Source of the DNA: Chaetomium olivaceum
Lineage: Eukaryota; Ascomycota; Sordariomycetes; Sordariales; Chaetomiaceae
Assembly (NCBI GenBank): GCA_039881045.1
Contig: JAYWVB010000003.1
Coordinates: 1,269,621-1,333,620, forward strand
Reading direction: 5' to 3'
Length of the DNA: 64,000 nt
Shown piece after piece: positions 59,600-64,000 of this stretch. Each line of letters starts with the position of its first letter. Within the stretch, counting starts at the first letter, position 1. Both the position numbers and the translations under genes were made by a program. The notes below the pieces were generated by a model, which was given only the letters and a program-made list of their open reading frames with translations, did no database searches and had not been told where the DNA came from.

Positions 59600-60956
59600 A
59601 TGGCTGACGACAATGGCCCCCCCATGACCATCACCATGGTGGTCTGCACCGTGGTGTCCTTCATCTTCATGAGCCTGCGTTTCTACTGCAAGCAGTCGAT
59701 GAGCACCAAGGTCGGCCTCGACGATGCCATCCTCGCATTGTCATGGGTACGGTACCTTTTTTTTTTGTCCTTCTTTCATAAATTTTCAGCTCGGCCGTCG
59801 CGAGCCCGGGACCCGGATCCTCCCATGGGGGCGCTGGTCTCGGGATCGTTGCCGACTAAGCTGGGGTTTGACGGGTGAAGTGAAGCTAATTCGTGGGGTG
59901 TTTTCCCGCCACTATGCATAGGCGTTGTTTCTCGTCTTCGTCATCATCTCGATCCAGACTACCAATTGGGGCCTGGGCAAGCACCTCGTCGACGCGGATC
60001 TGACGCAGCTGCCCAAGCTGATGTACTACCTGCCCATCGGCCAATTCTTCGCCGTCATCTCCATCGCCGTCTCCAAGTCGTCTTCATCATCACCCTGCTC
60101 CGGCTCGTCACCAAGCCATGGCAGAAGGCGGCCCTGTGGTTCATGTTGGTCACCATCAACGGGTCCATGGGTGCCATCTCCATCGTGCAGTTCTTCCAGT
60201 GCGCGGTGCCGCCGACGCCCGGTTGCGTTGACGGCAATGTAGTCATCGGCCTCGGTGTTTTTGCTGCTGGTTACTCGGCCGCGATGGATTTGGTCCTCAC
60301 TGCCTTCCCCAGCTTGGTCATTTGGAACCTGCAGATGAAGAAGCGTGAGAGAAGATGGGTGTGATTGCGTCCATGAGTCTGGGTGTAGTGTAAGTCATAT
60401 ACCTTCTTTTGTGGCGTCTGCGGCTGCGGCTGGCCTCCGGCTTCGCAGTCTTGCAGACCTTGTGATCACAGCCCGTGTGATCCCCCTCCCCCTCTTTCTC
60501 TCACCGGTTACTAACCCTTGCCTCCTATCCAGTGCCGGTGTGGTAGGTATCTACAAGTCTTCGACCATCCCCGCGGTCTCGCGTAGCACGGACTTCACTC
60601 ACGGGACCGCCGTGGTCCTGATCTGGCTGGTGGCTGAATTCGTGGCCACCGTGATCGCGTGCTCGATCCCCTTCTACAGGCCGCTCGTGCGCCGCATGTC
60701 GTCGACGAACAAGCGCAGCAAGGGTTCGTCCTATGGGATGGGCGGCATGGGCAAGAGTGGTCACAGCAAGCTGAGCAGCCGCACCGACATCAAGGCAGCG
60801 AGCTCGGATGAGAGCAGCGACAAGGACGAGCAGCCACTCAACACGGGTGTGGTGCACCGCACTGACGTCTTCACTGTTGAGTATGACAACTGGTCGGGCA
60901 ATGAGGGTGGTAACGGGCACTCCGGACCAGGACAGGCCCGTCGTGAGATGTGTTGA
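59600..60956 (+). CDS. Pth11-like seven-helix membrane protein (rhodopsin domain)
   Basis: A putative G-protein-coupled-receptor-like protein of the fungal Pth11/SAT4 type, in the plasma membrane. Three exons: 59600-59746, 59922-60389 and 60533-60956 (345 aa after corrections). Seven hydrophobic stretches can be seen, including TMVVCTVVSFIFMSLRFYCK, VGLDDAILALSW, LFLVFVIISIQTTNWGLGKH, PKLMYYLPIGQFFAVISIAV, MGAISIVQFFQC, LTAFPSLVIWNLQMKKRE and VVLIWLVAEFVATVIACSIP. The cytosolic tail is Ser/Lys/Gly-rich (KSGHSKLSSRTDIKAASSDE). Two frame repairs are needed: a missing base near 60078-60086 (..AVSKSS / FIITLLRL) and a duplicated AG near 60347-60352 (MKKRE / KMGVIASMSLGVV). The gene sits between the P450 and the terpene cyclase; the ligand is unknown. 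Confidence 0.8.
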
Positions 60957-62504
60957 GCGCATTTACCCGAGTCCACTTTGGTTTCACAGCATGCAGGAGC
61001 AGGCAACATACAAGGACAAAAAACAGGGCGTGGGATTCCATTTGTGGGTCTCGCCCAGGTTCTGGTTCGGTTCGGGTTCGGTTTTTTTGGGGTTTTGCGT
61101 GGTTTGTTTACATGGGATTGGACTGAACAGGGGGTGGGGGACTGGGCATTAATTTCCCGCGTGAGACTGGCTTTTTGAATTTTTTCTTCGAAGCACACAG
61201 TTCCTCCAAAATATGAAGAAAATGAGAAAACGTCATTTTTAAAATTCACGGCGGGTTTGCACTGCAACGTGCCTGACTGATAACTGACTCATTTGCATGA
61301 GGAGAGGGAATACAACCTCGGCCCCCAAACTCATGAGTTGATATCCAGACTTGGACAATACCAGCGTCGATCACGAGACCAATAACCCCCAAACTCCCAG
61401 CCCATAGTCTCTGCCCCCAATGGCAAAAACTTTTCAAGTTCGGTGTCTCACTTGGCAACGCCCGGAGGAAATCGTCCACGTGCCCTCGGCGTTTCCGCCC
61501 CGGCATCCCCTTCTTGACGTTCTTTGACCCCCGCTCAGCTAAAAAGTCTTCAACGACCACCACCGATGGGCAACCTGGGGCAGCTGGGGCGCCTGAGGGG
61601 GGCACGTCCCTTAGACAGCAGCTGGAGCCGATCGCACCGTTGCCGACTACCGAGGGGGAGGGCGGCACCATGGAGCCACCGACTAACACTCGTTTAGAGG
61701 CACTGGGGTGTTTCCAAGAATCCTTCCTCGGAGGGCCAGAACCGACCGAGCCGAATCCACACAGTTGTCACCCACAGTCGTATCAGTCTCGCAGCCAGTG
61801 TCACCCCACGTCGAAAGAGAAGTCCCTTTGGGGTCGTCTTGGGTGCTTGGGCAGGCAGTCGTGGGCAGGGTCAAGCTGCCGCTGCGCCGCCTCCTGTTTT
61901 TCTCACAATAACCCCCCGTGAACCCGTGAACGGAAGGTTTTTCTGCTGATCTGCTCGAGCCCAATCCCCGTGCCTAGGGGCGTTCGAAGCGACCGTTGTG
62001 GGGTTCGCCAGTTCGTTCGGGGCTCGGAACCAGCAAGACAAGGATCTGACCGAAGGAAAGAAGGTTGTACCGAAGGAGTGGTAACAGGGAATTAGGGTCG
62101 TAACGGGCACAGGGCAACAGGGGGAATCCTTATCGGCGGGACCTTCAGAACCCCAAGGACCAGGCCAACATGGGAATAGGGGGATCGTAATATCGGATTC
62201 CAGATTCCTGAGCTCCCTGGGACCGGCTGGGGGACGCTGGCAGGCTGGGGACTCGGTGGTGCGGGAGTCATCCCGTGATCGAGGGAGGCAGGTTTTGCCC
62301 CGATTCCACGTTCCCGAGTGGCCGGGTGATCTTATTCTTGGACTTGCCGTGTTATTATAATACCCCCGCGTGCCCATGCTGTGCTGTTGGTTGTTGGGTA
62401 ACTCTTGTTGGGTCTTAGTTTGATGCAACCGGTTTGGTCTCCAGAAACGCAACCCTGTCACCTGCACCCTGCCCGCAGATACCACATCTTACCAGACCGT
62501 CGGG
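60957..62504. other. 1.5-kb intergenic region before the terpene cyclase
   Basis: The open frame 61514-61921 on the plus strand (Ser/Thr/Pro/Gly-rich) is unrecognised and I do not call it. The stretch at about 62040-62120 contains direct repetition of GTAACGGGCACAGGGCAAC-like sequence and, read in reverse, GTTACGACCCTAATTCCC, a combination I have seen at ends of fungal LTR elements, but no second LTR or target duplication is visible. Confidence 0.3.
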
Positions 62505-63882
62505 ATGAACGCGCCAGTGAGAAAGCTGAGGCTGCCGCCTCTGGAGTCCGTCTGGAGCTGGCCCCGGTATGTCAGTCCGCATCTAGCGGACATCGAGGAG
62601 GAGTGCTTGGAATGTGCCAGCTTTGGGGCCTTCGACCCAGAAACCCAAAGGTTGATTCACGACTATGGCAAGCTCAGTAGGTTTCTCCTAATGGTGGTCG
62701 AGATGCAGACAGAGGGAGGGAAGCCAGGTTACTGACCGAGTGGGAACATGTAGACCTACTTGCAGGAATGTGCTACGCACGCATGCCCCGAGGTGAGACA
62801 TACCCTTTTCTTCACGATCGATCACGTCGATCGATCTTTCAGAAGACACATCCAACAAGACGTACTAGACTACAAGTGTCTTCGTGGACTCCACTGGGGC
62901 AAGCCTCGCTAACCAGCCCGCTATCATGAATAGAATATGTACGATCCGGATGCGACCTCATGCACCTCTTCTTCATGTTCGACGAATACTCGGACCAGTC
63001 AACCCCCGAAGAGGTCTGGCACCAAGCGAGTATTCAAATGGATGCTCTCTGCTACCCACATAAGCCCCGTCCAAAGGGCGAATGGATTGGTGGCGAGATT
63101 GCACGACAGTACGAGCTCCCTCTTCCCGTCTCGCAAAGCCTGACCGATCGGGAACTAACACTCGGGTCCTCCGAACAGGTTCTGGCTCCGCCTGCCAAAA
63201 ACCGCCACCAAGACTTTCAAGCGCCGCTTCCTAGAGACATGGATCGACTACGTCGAGTCCGTCGCCCAGCAGGCCGAGCACCGGTCCGAGTCCCGCATTC
63301 TCGACCTCGACAGCTACTTCCCCCTGCGCCGCCACACCTCGGGCGCCCCCTCCACAATCGCCTTCTGGGAGCTGGACATGGACATCCCAGACCACATCCG
63401 GGAGCACCCAATCCTCCGCATGCTGGAGACCCTCGCCGTGGATTTGATTGTCATTGGCAATGTAAGTTTGGTCTCCCCTCATTAAAACGACGTCATACTC
63501 ACCTATTCTGCTTCTCCAGGACCTGCTCTCGTACAACAAGGAACAAGCCGTTGGAGACGACGAGCACAACATCGTGACCATCATCATGGCGCAGTTTGGG
63601 GTGGGCGTCCAGGACGCCATCGACAAAGCCGGCGAGCTGAGTCGCGAGAAGATGGAGAAGTTCAACGCGCTGTACAGCTTGCTCCCACGCTGGGTAGGGC
63701 CTGTTGACCTCGACGTCCAGAGGTTGGTAGACGGGATGGCGCAGTGTGTGAGTGGCGTCCTGCACTGGAGCTACGAGAGCCAGCGCTACTTTGGGAGCCG
63801 CGGCATGGTGGTCAAGAGGACGCGCACGCTGCGCTTGTTGCCAAAGGCAAAGAATGTCAAGATTGCGACCATGGAGTTGTAA
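62505..63882 (+). CDS. Class I terpene cyclase
   Basis: Sesquiterpene-type cyclase that ionises a prenyl diphosphate and cyclises it. Five exons: 62505-62676, 62754-62792, 62934-63108, 63179-63461 and 63520-63882, giving 343 aa with no frame break. The metal-binding aspartate motif is FMFDEYSDQ (Asp87, Asp91) and the second motif is NDLLSYNKE (Asn223, Ser227, Glu231). The C-terminal Arg-Tyr pair (QRYF, Arg312-Tyr313) of class I cyclases is present. The early block PHLADIEEECLECASFGAFD and MCYARMPREYVRSGCDLMHL are typical of the ascomycete/basidiomycete cyclase group. All introns are GT..AG. It is the only backbone-forming secondary-metabolism gene visible here; the product cannot be told from sequence. 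Confidence 0.93.
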
Positions 63883-64000
63883 AGTGTGGTTGAGAGATAT
63901 GAGAAGAGCGACATGATTTATTAGACTTAGACAGACCGGCAACGTTACGAATTAACTATCTTACTTCCCTTGACCTATCTATGCCCTCTTTGGTTCTCTT
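63883..64000. other. 3' flank of the terpene cyclase
   Basis: Only 118 bases remain to the window edge; the cluster could continue beyond it. Confidence 0.5.

Noticed and set aside
61514..61921. 135-codon plus-strand frame with a possible LTR-like flank
   Set aside because: No retroviral-type domain, no second LTR and no target-site duplication; too weak to call.

Overview
The window is nuclear DNA from a filamentous ascomycete, most likely a cellulolytic Sordariomycete of the Sordariales (Chaetomiaceae-like). The evidence is genes with many short introns (46-338 bp, mostly 50-90, GT..AG with CTAAC-type branch sites), GC-rich third codon positions, a secreted Cip1-like protein with a CBM1 domain, an AA9 lytic polysaccharide monooxygenase, NudE, a Set9-type H4K20 methyltransferase, velvet-like and Pth11-like proteins, and a Tad-type LINE. 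No bacterial operons, CRISPR arrays or phage genes are visible.

Layout. 1-11 kb is a nutrient-acquisition stretch: Cip1 (minus), a tandem pair of tRNA-like hairpin repeats, a broken unknown gene, an amino-acid permease and an AA9 LPMO. 11-27 kb is housekeeping: a Nudix hydrolase, NudE (dynein regulation) and acetyl-CoA carboxylase ACC1, separated by a 3.8-kb gene-poor stretch. 27-30.5 kb is repeat-rich and holds a 24-bp tandem repeat, a 199-bp LINE tail, a one-exon small velvet-like protein and a tRNA-Lys with a 9-nt intron. 31-49 kb holds a BTB protein, SET9, mitochondrial uL14, an unusually long RPB9, the Pin1/Ess1 prolyl isomerase, a LrgA/LrgB-type membrane protein, a five-exon coiled-coil protein (augmin-like?) and a two-exon 79-aa gene that single-frame reading misses. 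49-56 kb holds two unknown proteins, a 5'-truncated LINE with a perfect 15-bp target-site duplication, and an F-box-type protein. 56.8-64 kb groups a cytochrome P450, a Pth11-like seven-helix membrane protein and an intact class I terpene cyclase, a plausible small terpenoid cluster.

Sequence quality matters for any reader. At least nine conserved genes (Cip1, Nudix, NudE, ACC1 three times, BTB twice, RPB9, LrgB, the Pth11-like gene twice, and the unknown gene at 4.8 kb) carry small frame breaks, mostly in homopolymer or dinucleotide runs. ACC1 is essential and keeps perfect family sequence on both sides of each break, so most breaks are probably assembly indels and not pseudogenes. Coordinates and lengths below assume one-unit corrections at those sites. 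Exon borders were deduced by eye from GT/AG sites, reading phase and family resemblance; no search or alignment was run.
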